Under the pieces are notes generated by a model. The model saw nothing but the letters and a program-made list of their open reading frames with translations, made no database searches and was not told the origin of the DNA. Shown piece by piece: positions 1 to 9,728 of a stretch of 64,000 nt of DNA (within the stretch, counting starts at the first letter, position 1; every line of letters starts with the position of its first letter). A program made the translations under genes and the position numbers. Source of the DNA: Metarhizium brunneum (Eukaryota; Ascomycota; Sordariomycetes; Hypocreales; Clavicipitaceae); the NCBI RefSeq assembly GCF_013426205.1, contig NC_089427.1, positions 1,178,001 through 1,242,000 on the forward strand, written 5' to 3'.

Positions 1-376
1 GTTGTCAATGTGTAATGGTTGCGATGGCGGTATAATTGGCGTTTGTTGGTCCCCCGTCTCGTGCTCTACTAATAAAACTTGCAGAGCAGAAATGAGGACC
101 AGTCGGGTCGGGCTGGGACCTGACCAAGGGTCCCCAGTGGGGACAGGAGCTCTCTCCGCGACATGGAAGCTCTTGAGGGAGTGAGGACAGGAGCTCAGCT
201 TCACCGTCGACCATAAAACGACAGAGCCAACGCAGCGCGCCCTCACGCTCGGCCAATTTCAGAAGATTGCTTATTACTTCCCTTCCTAAAACCGCCAATT
301 GACTCCTTCGCCTCGCAGCACCGGCCGCCATCATCACGAATCTCATCTCCGCAAACCACCACGACCACCCGCCACA
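1..376. other. 5' flank of the EBP-domain gene
   Basis: No gene is seen here. The last roughly 90 bases are rich in C and poor in G on the plus strand, the usual look of a fungal 5' leader, and lead into the ATG at 377. Longer open frames on the minus strand overlap this leader and show no family resemblance. Confidence 0.5.
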
Positions 377-1249
377 ATGTCCGACCTGCCCCCCGACCTC
401 TTCGACCAAACCACCATCATCTCCCTCCTCGCCACCGTCGCCATCGTCCTAGTCGCCTACCTCACCTCTAAATCCGTCCTGCCCACGTCAACATCCGGCA
501 CGCTCCGCTTCCTCTTCATCTGGCACCTAGCCGACGCGCTGTGCCACTTCATCCTTGAAGGCAGCTTCCTGTACCACTGCTTCTTCTCGTACATGACACC
601 CGACGCCGAGACAGACATTACAAACTTGTTTCCCACACCATTTAATTTCCTGGGCTGGGAGAACCAGAGAATTTATGGGCCGCAAAGCGGTGGGGATAAC
701 CCGTTTGCGCAGCTGTGGATGGTATATGCCAGGGCGGACAAGAGATGGGCTGGTATAGACCTGGTACGCCACCTACCTCTTTCCGAGTGATCGAACCTAT
801 TATGAGTGTGTAGAGCTGACCTTTCTTTTTTTTTACTTGATGGGTTTCAGGGTGTTGTTAGTCTTGAACTGCTGACTGTGTTCTTTGATGGACCTGTGGC
901 CTTGTACATCTGCTATCTGATTAGCAAGGGGAGCCCCAAGGCAAACTTTTGGATGATTATTCTGGCTACTGCTGAGCTTTATGGAGGTGTGCATTACAGA
1001 TTGACTGACTGATGTTGTAAAAAAAAAAACTTTGTTTGCTAACCAAGTTATGTCATAGGATTCATGACCTTTTGCCCCGAGTGGCTCACCGGCAATATTA
1101 ACCTGGATGGTAGCAACTTCATGTACATGTGGGTATACCTCGTCTTCTTCAACGGCCTCTGGGTTGCCATCCCTCTTTACGCCATGTGGTATTCGTACTG
1201 TCAGATCTCAAATGCGTTTTTGGCCCTTCCCACCAAGAAGAATAACTAG
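377..1249 (+). CDS. EBP/EXPERA-domain membrane protein (emopamil-binding, sterol delta8-delta7 isomerase-like)
   Basis: Three exons, 377-763, 851-986 and 1059-1249, give a 237-residue protein; both introns are GT-AG and restore one frame. The ATG at 377 lies in the context CACAATG and precedes a hydrophobic first helix (about residues 13-30). The protein is a multi-pass membrane protein of the emopamil-binding family, which in animals and plants isomerises the sterol delta8 bond to delta7 in the ER. The residues known for catalysis in human EBP have counterparts at matching spacing: H57 and E61 (HFILEG), E135 and T138 (LELLT), N206 and W209 (NGLW). Most ascomycetes do this step with the unrelated ERG2, so the role here is open: a second isomerase, a sterol- or lipid-binding protein, or a sensor. 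The family call is firm; the activity is inference. It converges with the Grg-1 gene, with 276 bases between them. Confidence 0.9.
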
Positions 1250-1525
1250 GGAGGGTGAGGGAAAAGCGTACGGGGTGTAGACACGACTACAGCGTGGATT
1301 ATACAAAGGTGGTGGACGGGCAAGTAATTTTACTGGTAATTGAATGTGAGAACTGTAATTAATATCGCGAAAAGAATCTACGACGCTAGATCAAGAATAT
1401 ACATCAACAGGTTGGAGAAGAAAATTTGACATGTTTTAAATTGCAATTATCTAGGGGGTATTGGATATGCACGTCATTCCGCAAACAACATTTGCTCTCG
1501 GCATTTCTCGTCCCGCAAAACCAAT

Positions 1526-1788
1526 CTAGATCTGCTGCTTGTGAGCCTCAGCTTTAGCATCGTGCTTGTGCTCGTCGACCTTGTCACCAAGGGCGTCCTT
1601 GGCAGCAGAAGCACTACACCAGTTAGTTTACATGTCGAAACGACGACGATCCGGGGATGTTCATACCGAGTGCCGATGGGGGCATCGCTGTCCTTGGCAA
1701 CTTGCTTGTTGGTCTCCTTGGAGGCTCCGCTGGTGGCCTGCTTGACAGTCTCGGAGACGTAGTTGGCACCTTGCTTGAGGGAATCCAT
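1526..1788 (-). CDS. grg-1: Grg-1/CCG-1 family glucose-repressible, clock-controlled small protein
   Basis: Two exons on the minus strand, 1788-1667 and 1613-1526, encode 69 residues. The intron starts GTATGA and ends TAG. The protein begins MDSLKQGANYVSET, continues with the family signature SGASKETNK and APIGTR, and after splicing has SAAKDALGDKVDEHKHDAKAEAHK. This alanine-, lysine- and histidine-rich, probably disordered protein matches Grg-1/CCG-1 of Neurospora in length and along its whole sequence. In Neurospora the gene is repressed by glucose, driven by the clock and strongly induced by starvation; the molecular function is unknown, with a stress-protectant role suggested. The only ATG in frame is at 1788. 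A TATA box lies 120 bases upstream, consistent with a strongly inducible promoter. Confidence 0.93.
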
Positions 1789-1907
1789 TGTCAAAGTACT
1801 TTGGTAGGTAATTTTTTAATGTAAAAAGAGTGATTGTATTTTTTGATTGGTAAAGTTCGATGTCCGGGATAAGAGAAGATGGAGGAACGGGAAGGCCGTC
1901 TTGTGGC

Positions 1908-1917
1908 TTTTTATATA
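1908..1917 (-). promoter_or_regulatory. TATA box of the grg-1 gene
   Basis: Read on the minus strand this is TATATAAAAA, about 120 bases before the grg-1 ATG. Clear TATA boxes are uncommon in fungal housekeeping promoters and typical of stress-induced ones, which fits the family. Inferred from position and sequence only. Confidence 0.6.
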
Positions 1918-4425
1918 CAATGTCAGACCGATGAGTACAACAGGACTGCGGTCAAGGCTTCACGGGTTCGCCTTATTTTCCGCGGCTACAAAACTGTTTT
2001 CTTTGCACATGATGGGGTGAGGGACATATTGCGTCATGGATATTCCAAGGCCACGTTTTTTTGGTAGGACGTGGTGTTGAGAGATGATGTCGGGGGAGAA
2101 GCTCCGAGGGACGGGATTGGTTTCTATTGGCTGGGGGACATTAGGCAACCTTGAAAGTGGGTGCCTCATGGCTTGGTCAAAGCACTTAACCGTTTGCTGC
2201 CTTGGTGAAAGATGTCACGGGTTGGGAACTTGGCGTGAAAGAAGGACGTAGAAGGTTACACAACATCCTCTGTGGTCGTTCAACTGTTAGCTGGAGATGT
2301 TGCTTCCGCAACAGATGACGTCAGGTGCGTGTGGCTTGTGGCCGTCATTGGCGGACAGTCACTGCCCCGGTTTTATCTCCAAGTTGACCAACAGAAAGAA
2401 GCGTCATGCAGGATAATGACTTTGCCTTTTTGTCAGACAGACAAGTCTGTTCTCGAATGTCTTAAACTGGCATCTGGTTGAAGAGCAATCTTAGGATCCA
2501 TCAGCCACAGGTGGGGGAGGGAACCTCATGAATGACGCACGACCGTGTGGAGGGAAAGCGCTGTCCTGCAAATTGCCTTGGTTGCTCTGTGGAAAGAGCC
2601 TGATTGGCCGCGTGCTTTGATGTCTGATCGAGATCATGTCGTGACGGACGTTTGTCTCCGGCTTTTGGCTTTTTGGACTTTGCTGCGTGCTCGTGGCCAC
2701 TAGACCGGAGCAGGCCGACGATGGACGTCGACATGTCAGGTCTACCGGTTGCCTCCCTTCTCCAACACACAACCTGAGCAGTTGAGAAATTCTTATCGAT
2801 AATGGCCGGTGGCAGTGTCGTGCGTACCGGCCAGCGCCGCTCCTATCGTTGCCGAGACGTATTTACCAGGGTCCCGGCATAACAGCCGTTACATTGTGGA
2901 GATGAGCTTTATGCTACTTGGCACGACTGGAAAGTGATAATTTGACATCATTTCATGCTACTAGTCTTCAAGGGCGGAGACATGGAGGTTTCCGAGTCGT
3001 GGCTTAGATGTTTGGGTCGGAAATACTGCCGGTCATGGCTGAATCGCAATGCTGAACGGTCTGAGCGAACCACCTCGTGATACTGTGCCTTCGGTATTTT
3101 CCTCCCGAAGGAACATGGACAAATGGCAAAATACCATATACTTCTCTCCAGCTTTATATCCTATACTCCTCCACGGCCTGTTGCTATCTTGGCGCAGAGA
3201 GCACGAAAAAGATGACTCCTGTCACTCCCGCACACAAGGTCTGACTTTGAAAAAGTACACGCAATGAACCAAGAGAAGGGTAGTGTCTCTGAAGACCGTT
3301 TCTATTTGTGCTTTCGTACATGCTCACCCTGCTCTAGCCTAATCGGTGTCCTCTCCGCGTTTCAGTGATGCTTCACAGCTCTTGGCGTTGACGAATAGGA
3401 GCGAGCCAGGCTCGACTAGACAGTAGACTCAATGCGTCAGGCGTAAAGAAGACGGTGGCGTTTATCTCCCGGATCGAAATCCGCGAGAACAGAGTTCATC
3501 CGACTGTGTGTCGCGGGAGAAGAGTGGCTGAGTAGTTCAACCGTCCGGCTAGGTCGGATCCGGACTGATGAGGCAGGTCCCTTGATAACCAGTCGCGCGG
3601 CCTCAACGCTTGCATGGCCTCAAATTGCGACAAAAGCAAAATTGCAACAGTATAGAACGCTACCTGATATAGTCGAGGTTGCGGGCGCGCCTTGCCAGAG
3701 TCTGGTCGCAAACCACGATGAGAATCCCGGAAAGGTGAGAGCTCTCGATTCAAGTCACCCACATAACCAATCGCCGAGGTGTTGCCGTTACAGCATGTAG
3801 AGCTGCGTCACTGGTGTTGCACAATAGATGTCTGTGCATTGCTCTCGACAAAGCGCAAGAAACAAGAGTCGCATGCCAGATCCTAGGAAATCCGCACATC
3901 ATCACCTGTGGCAGAACTGGTATTGGCTCGTAATGTAGCGCGGACCAAATGAGACCCTGGATGGCTCTGGTATCGCGACGACTGTTATGTTAACCCTGAT
4001 ACAAGTTTGCCACAAGTCAGTACGGAGTCGGGAGGGTTAGGTTGTAGCAGCAGAGGATCTGGTCCGCCGGGAACCAATCCGCGATCAAGACTTGACGACA
4101 ACCTCCCAAGTTCTGGTGTTTCTAGTCTCCAAACAGGAGGTATGGGTGACTCTGGCAGTCGAAAAGGGTCGGTTCTTGTTTCAAAGAAAGTTGCGGTTGC
4201 AAGCGTTGAACGAGGGGAGGACGCCAAGCCTTTCCCGATTAGGTGTAGTGCGAGTGCCTGTTCAACTTCACCACTGACATTCGAAACTCCAAGATGTTGC
4301 AAGACTGCTTCAACACTCCAATCCCCAAACGCCACACACTGTGGGATTAATATAGCCAACGGTCTCGAGGTTTGACCTTGTGCGTCTGGGGCAACCCCTA
4401 TTCGGCGCTCCCGAGTGCAGCGTGC

Positions 4426-4451
4426 AAAAAAAAAAAAAAAAAAAAAAAAAA
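4426..4451 (+). repeat. Homopolymer run of 26 A
   Basis: An uninterrupted run of 26 A residues directly follows the sequence GAGTGCAGCGTGC. It could be a simple homopolymer or the tail of an old retroposed insertion; no target-site duplication or SINE-type promoter box was recognised by eye. Confidence 0.85.
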
Positions 4452-5241
4452 CTAATCACAGGTGGGTTGAATGGAGAGTCTCCCTGAGCCCAAACATTGA
4501 CACCTACAGTGTACACAGAAGTAGCCAGCCAAATCGATCGTCGGGCGCTGATAACGATCTGGGTTACAGAGACAACTTTATCCCAGCTAAAGTTTATCGG
4601 TAGCTTAAGAGGATCTGGAGGCTCCGTGAGACATGTACGCCATGTGCGACATGCACGACATCGCCGTAGGGCTAAACGCTCGGCCGCGGCGAGACTAGAT
4701 GGAGTAGTAGTAACACACAGAGGCTCAACATCCAGCCCACCCGTCTGAATCGCTGGAGTCGACGCCATTCGTTGTTTGCCTCGACTGTGGCCTGGTGGCC
4801 TTAACCGCTCCCTTGCCCGGTAATGCAACAAGATGACCCCTTGTTGGAGGATCCTAGCACTTTCTCAATCTATGCTAAGAAGCCTTGATGTCTGTGTTCA
4901 ACCATCTGACAGGCTTTGGCGTTCAGCTTGCTTAGCACAGATTCGGGTGGCGGCCATGCCGGAGGTGTTCCCTGGTCCTGCTCGATATCACTTGCTGCCA
5001 AGCCACACACCACCAGGACGGGTTTTTGTCATCATCCTCCCTCCGTACCTGACTCTGCCCCGCGCTCATCTATAGCGTTTGGCATCCTCTTGACACAAAA
5101 ACGTAGTCTTGTATTCATCTTTCTATTGTCGTTTGGTTTGAATGGTGATTCGTGTCTTGTTGCATCGACTGGGTTGACCCCATCCTTCCTTTCTACTTGG
5201 AGTTGCTAGTCATTCACTTAAAACCAACCTAGCTATTCTTT

Positions 5242-5259
5242 CGGCTGTCCGGACAGCCG
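5242..5259. promoter_or_regulatory. Perfect 18-bp palindrome with inverted CGG/CCG triplets
   Basis: CGGCTGTCCGGACAGCCG is a perfect inverted repeat. It carries outward CGG and CCG triplets separated by 12 bases, plus an inner TCCGGA. Fungal Zn2Cys6 regulators bind paired CGG triplets in inverted arrangement, so this is a plausible operator. It lies about 385 bases before the start codon of the seven-helix membrane protein. The function is inference. Confidence 0.45.
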
Positions 5260-5644
5260 TTTACGATTAAGAACGACTCACTTCTTGTTTCTTCCCCCTA
5301 ATCTGGGCTTTCCTTTTCCCCGGACGGCTGCGCCTTCTTCGACGAACCCTCGCCTCTCCTTTCTTTTCCTTCTCTCCGCGAGTAAACAGGTCTTGTTTCC
5401 GCGGCTCGCCTCTTCACTTCCCATATACACGACGACAAAACGACTCGAGAGAACCTCATCACCCTCGAGGCAGCCGGCAGTATAGATGATCTCCACGGGC
5501 GGCGAACAGGAGCTGGCTATCTGAGCGAAGGCATCGGGCCTCCTCTGTTCAGTCAACCGAGACAACTCTCCACCTGCGTCATTGACTCACTGAACGTCAT
5601 CATCTGCTACGTTTAACAAAGCCAGCAGTTCAACATCGTCTTTT

Positions 5645-7719
5645 ATGGATGGCTTTGGTTCAAGGTGGGCAGAGCCACCTAATTTCGAATTATGGCCCAG
5701 GGCAGGGGAGCTATTGGGCACCCAAGGGAACAATTCGGCTGCGTTTATTAATGAGTTGAAATTTGCGGCGTCCAAGTCAATACGGACGTCATTTTTAATT
5801 CTGGCTAGTTTCAACGCTGTGGCGGGTACCACGACAGCGCTTGGTATTTATTGGGATTGTTACATGACTGCGAAGAGAAAAGATTTCAGCTTTAGGCTGA
5901 AGTAAGTGCACCCATGTGCCCAGCCGAACAAAGAAAACCGAAACACAAGCGTCTTGATATTAACGCTCGAGATAGGTCTTCCTTCTGGAAAGTACTTGGC
6001 CCTGCTGAGGTCTTTCCCTTTGTGCTATCGTTGGGTATTGTGGTGCAGGGGATTATATTTGCTTCTATCCAGTCGTTTGGCCTGCGTGGGCTTTTCATTC
6101 GGGGCTGCGAGCCTCTTTCACAAGTAATGCTTCCAGGTAAGATGGGATTTTCTTGTCGTTCGCACGGGTGGCTATTCATGTAACTGACCTCACTATGCGG
6201 ACGCAGCCTTCTTTATTGTACCGTATATTCAGTTCACATTCGGGCTTGAAGCAATAGTTCAAGCCCTTCGTCCATACCAACCCTTCTCTCCGCGATCAAA
6301 ATGGAGCGTCCCCACGTGTCTGGCTGTCATCGTTTTCGGCTTGATTTTAACGTTCGTTTTGACTCGACTCGAACTTCCCCCCGATATCTGTTTTCCTTCG
6401 GTCGTGTTCTTCCTTCGGAGATGGGCTATCGGTTGCTTTGGTCTCCTTATTGGAATTGCAGCAACGTTGCTCATAGGGTGTGTTGTTACATTTATTCGTC
6501 TGTACCGTGTTCTAGGCATCGGTGAGCAGCAGAGAATAACAGCAACATGGATGGCGTGGTTCATGGCTCTGGGTGTACTGACACTGGTAAGTCTCCGCGG
6601 GTACAGCGCTCTTTCTGGATGATGTCTTTGCTTTTCTAACTCTCGCTGCAGTCTATCATGTTGCCGTTCTTTTATGCAGTGGCTGTAGACGATTCTTCCA
6701 CCATTAAAACCTCGCAGTCAGAATTATCCATGGCTACTGTCGTGGTGTCCAACTTGACGGGTCTCATGACGGGCGGAATGTATATACTGCTCCGGTCAAC
6801 CAAGATCGGCAAGCTTGGCCCCAAGGGCTACTTCGAATTTGACCGGCAGCGCTCTATCAGGCACCCCAAGTCGAGCGTACCGCACAGCTTCATCTTTACG
6901 AGACAGATGGAGCAGCCTGTACCGCTGTCTACGCAATTGCCTCCTGCTCGGCGCCAAGCGAGCAGCCTGTACGCTACCCAGGACGTGGAGCTTGGGCTTG
7001 GCCCCGTACATGCCCTCACTTCAGATGAGTCCCAAAAGCCGGACGGCATGCCTGAAGCTCCCGCGGTTGGTGTAGCAACTACCACTCCCGGCCCAGTCCC
7101 GTCACAAGAAGCACATGCTCGAAAGAACTCTGCCTATAACCTCTTCCCGCGAGACACCATATCCGACAAGCCCATGTATACCCTCCCGGCCACAGCCTAT
7201 GTATCTTCCAGCAAAGACAACGATCAGGCAGTCAACCCTTTTGATGATGACGAGTTACTACCTCCTCCCACCATCCGACTCTCAGGCGGCAGACACAACC
7301 GAGAATCATCCCTGGGCTCGTCCGCCACCGTCCCAATTGGCATCCGGGTCTCGAACATTCATGACATGCCCTCTGTCCAGTCTTACTACGAAGTGCCGCC
7401 TTCACCTCGAGCCACGACCCCGACCCGACCTGTTTCAAGTGTGCCTGTTCCGCAAATCCCAGACACTCTCGTCGTCCCCGAGGATGAAGCCTCGGAAGGC
7501 GGCGATAAACAACTACCCCCAGTGCCTCTGGCCCTGGTGAACAAGGAACCCGTCAAAGAAGTCGACGAGGAGGAAGTTCGTCTCAGTCCGACTGTGTACA
7601 CTCCCCAACGGACCCCTAGCAAAACCAAAGCGAAGCCAAGCAGTCCAACTGCACAATCTGTTGGCCCTCCACACAGTCCAGAGAGCTTCTCGCCTGTCAA
7701 TGAAGCTGAGTGGATTTAA
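5645..7719 (+). CDS. Orphan seven-transmembrane receptor-like protein with a long cytoplasmic tail
   Basis: Four exons, 5645-5901, 5976-6136, 6207-6586 and 6652-7719, give 621 residues. All introns are GT-AG (donors GTAAGT, GTAAGA, GTAAGT) and each junction restores the frame. Seven hydrophobic segments appear in the first roughly 375 residues: around SFLILASFNAVAG, EVFPFVLSLGIVV, FFIVPYIQFTFGL, CLAVIVFGLILTF, FGLLIGIAATLLIG, WFMALGVLTLSIM and VVVSNLTGLMTGG. The last roughly 240 residues are hydrophilic, rich in Pro, Ser, Thr and acidic residues, and presumably cytoplasmic. The layout is that of a G-protein-coupled receptor, but I see no signature of a named class (Ste2/Ste3, Git3, PQ-loop, Pth11/CFEM, opsin), and there is no signal peptide. 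Seen: topology. Inference: sensor or scaffold at a membrane. The start at 5645 is the first ATG of the open frame; a non-coding upstream exon is possible. Confidence 0.82.
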
Positions 7720-8108
7720 AAGAAAATTGTAAACAAAAAAAATTACTTTTATAAATATCTTTCTCTTCTACTGTAGGTGGCAACTATAGGTTGCCCACCA
7801 TAATTTTTATTTAGGAGTTTTTTTGATGGTTTCAAATGGGAGGGCTATGGAAATGAGGGACACGACCTATTCTGTCGTTTCAGTATTGCCGCGGTTATGA
7901 TTGATAGATGTGGCATGGGACCGTGTATTTCGTCACAGGGAACATATGTACAAAAAGCAATGTTCTGTGCCGGCATGGCTTTGCCGACAATCAATGTTCG
8001 AATGACAAAGTCAAGTCTCGTGAAGAATTCATGTGGAAACTAGTAATCTTACCGTCTTATCCGGGGTATCAGATCTATCCCTCCAATGCGCCAGGCTTCG
8101 TAAAATGC
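7720..8108. other. Convergent 3' region
   Basis: These 389 bases lie between the stop codons of two genes that face each other. They are AT-rich at the left end (TTTTATAAATATCTTT, around 7746), suitable for 3' end formation. No gene is seen. Confidence 0.5.
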
Positions 8109-8941
8109 TCAGCCCATCTTGACCTTGTTCCTCCGCTCCCACTTCTCCCACCCGGCCTGACACACGTCCTCGCTCACAATCAAATCCCGAACCCGCAGCA
8201 GCTTGGCAATCGGCAACTCCAGCCCCCACGCCAACAACCCCGTCTGTCGTGCCAGCGCAGTGACAGCGAACCACCCCAGGGCAATGAGGACGCCGGCCAC
8301 GCTCCCGACGATGACCTGTCTGGGCGTATGGTAGTTCAAGTATATCCTGCTCCATGCGGTGGCGGCGGCCACGGCGGCCGCGAGAAGAGACAAGCCGACT
8401 CTTTCCAGCATTGACCACGCTCTGTTCTGCGAGGGGCTCGCAGAGTCCGAGTTTGAGGTGCCATGCGGTTGCGGTTGCGGGTGCGGTCTGTGCCGCACCA
8501 GGAGGAACAGAGCGAGCGAGACGCTCCAGAATGCCACGAACTGCGCGTGCGAGCTGGGCATGCCGTACCCCTTGCCGTGGATCTTGCGCGGGCGTTCTTC
8601 CTTGATGAGCCGCTTGACGAGAAAGTTGAGCGCTTCGCAGCCTAGCTGGCCGGCGAACATGAGTGCGATTTCGACCTCGCGCGTGGACAAGATGAGGGTC
8701 GTGTACACGATGCAGAGGGCTTGCGGGAGGAGGGCTAGGTACGCGCATAGCAGGGACACTGGGTCTTCCGGGTCCTGAAGAGCGTCAGCTACGGGACGGG
8801 GAGTTTCTGAGGAACCATTGGATACATGTCGTTGCGGTAAACGGCTGCAACGCTGTTCGAATAAGGCGATGCAGGGGAACAACATACATAATACACGTGC
8901 GTCACGGATAGCGACGCCAGCGGCGCGGTGTCGTCAAGCAT
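8109..8941 (-). CDS. cax4: Dolichyl-diphosphate phosphatase (PAP2 superfamily, Cax4/DOLPP1 type)
   Basis: Two exons on the minus strand, 8941-8888 and 8774-8109, encode 239 residues. The first exon supplies 18 residues (MLDDTAPLASLSVTHVYY) and joins in phase 0 to DPEDPVSLLCAYLAL. The enzyme removes a phosphate from dolichyl diphosphate on the lumenal side of the ER, recycling the lipid carrier for N-glycosylation. PAP2 motifs are visible: K72...R79-P80, PSSH at 91-94, and S160-R161 followed by H167. The chain has about four membrane helices. The stretch KRLIKEERPR...GKGYGMPSSHAQF is nearly invariant in this family. A Pro/His/Ser-rich insertion (about 113-137) lies between motifs two and three. 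Convergent with the seven-helix gene and divergent from the ubiquitin ligase. Confidence 0.93.
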
Positions 8942-9728
8942 GGTTGTGTTGTCGTGGGAATAGGAATCATGAATGCATGTCTATCCAGGTTGGGGAATTG
9001 GGTGCGAGAACCAGTTCCCCCCTTTGAGTGATGAGGAATAAAACCACTCGTGATGTCAATAGTGGGTGAGACATGTGGACGGTACGGGCGTCTCCATGTG
9101 CCTGGCGGCAGAATTCGCCACCGCCTGCTATGATCAGTCTGTGGGGTTAAGGGTCGCAATTGCGATTTTATGAAGCTTTTTTTTAATGTAGCTATTTTGG
9201 CATCCCTTTTTGCTTGTGTTTGCTTTGGATAAATTGCTATTTTTTTTTCCCCGGCCGTGACAAGCTGAAGCGGAACATGTCACCGGCGTATGAACTAGCG
9301 TTTACATTTCTCAGCGCCGCGATCGACTAGAGGCGGGAAGAGGGTGGTGGAACCTCGAGGAGTCATACCGCACAGAGTCTGCGGTTGAGGCGCTTTCAAA
9401 CTTGATGTCTTCTCATCACTCCGTCAATAAATATCTGGCCCTACTCATTCTCGAAGCCAAGCTTGGCAAATATTCGAGGGAAATCGGCAAGCGGAAAAAA
9501 GTTAATATCATTATCCAGTCCTTCGAGCCTCAACCTAATCAGCACGTACTCGGGTCCTTGGCCACCGTTTTGCCACAACCACAGAACTTTCATACACAGA
9601 TGCACTTCTCACATCGCACAACGTTCTTATAGCCACTTCCCGACCCCAGCCGGGGGATATCTTTTTACGCCTTCTCATGACAACGCAGATTATGTGGCCT
9701 CCTCACGCACGCTTGCAAACACGACACC
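8942..9728. other. Divergent promoter region between cax4 and the RBR ubiquitin ligase
   Basis: 787 bases between two start codons. AT-rich tracts with T runs near 9178-9250 are seen; no gene is supported. Confidence 0.5.

Larger units (their letters stand above)
1789..5644. other. Divergent intergenic region between grg-1 and the seven-helix gene
   Basis: About 3.9 kb without a gene I can support. The left part is the grg-1 promoter. A 26-base A run sits at 4426-4451 and an 18-base palindrome at 5242-5259. From about 5280 to 5470 the plus strand is pyrimidine-rich, as in a fungal 5' leader, so the transcript of the next gene may begin near 5250. Open frames of 60-170 codons occur on both strands but lack family signatures, splice structure or good start contexts. 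Confidence 0.5.
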
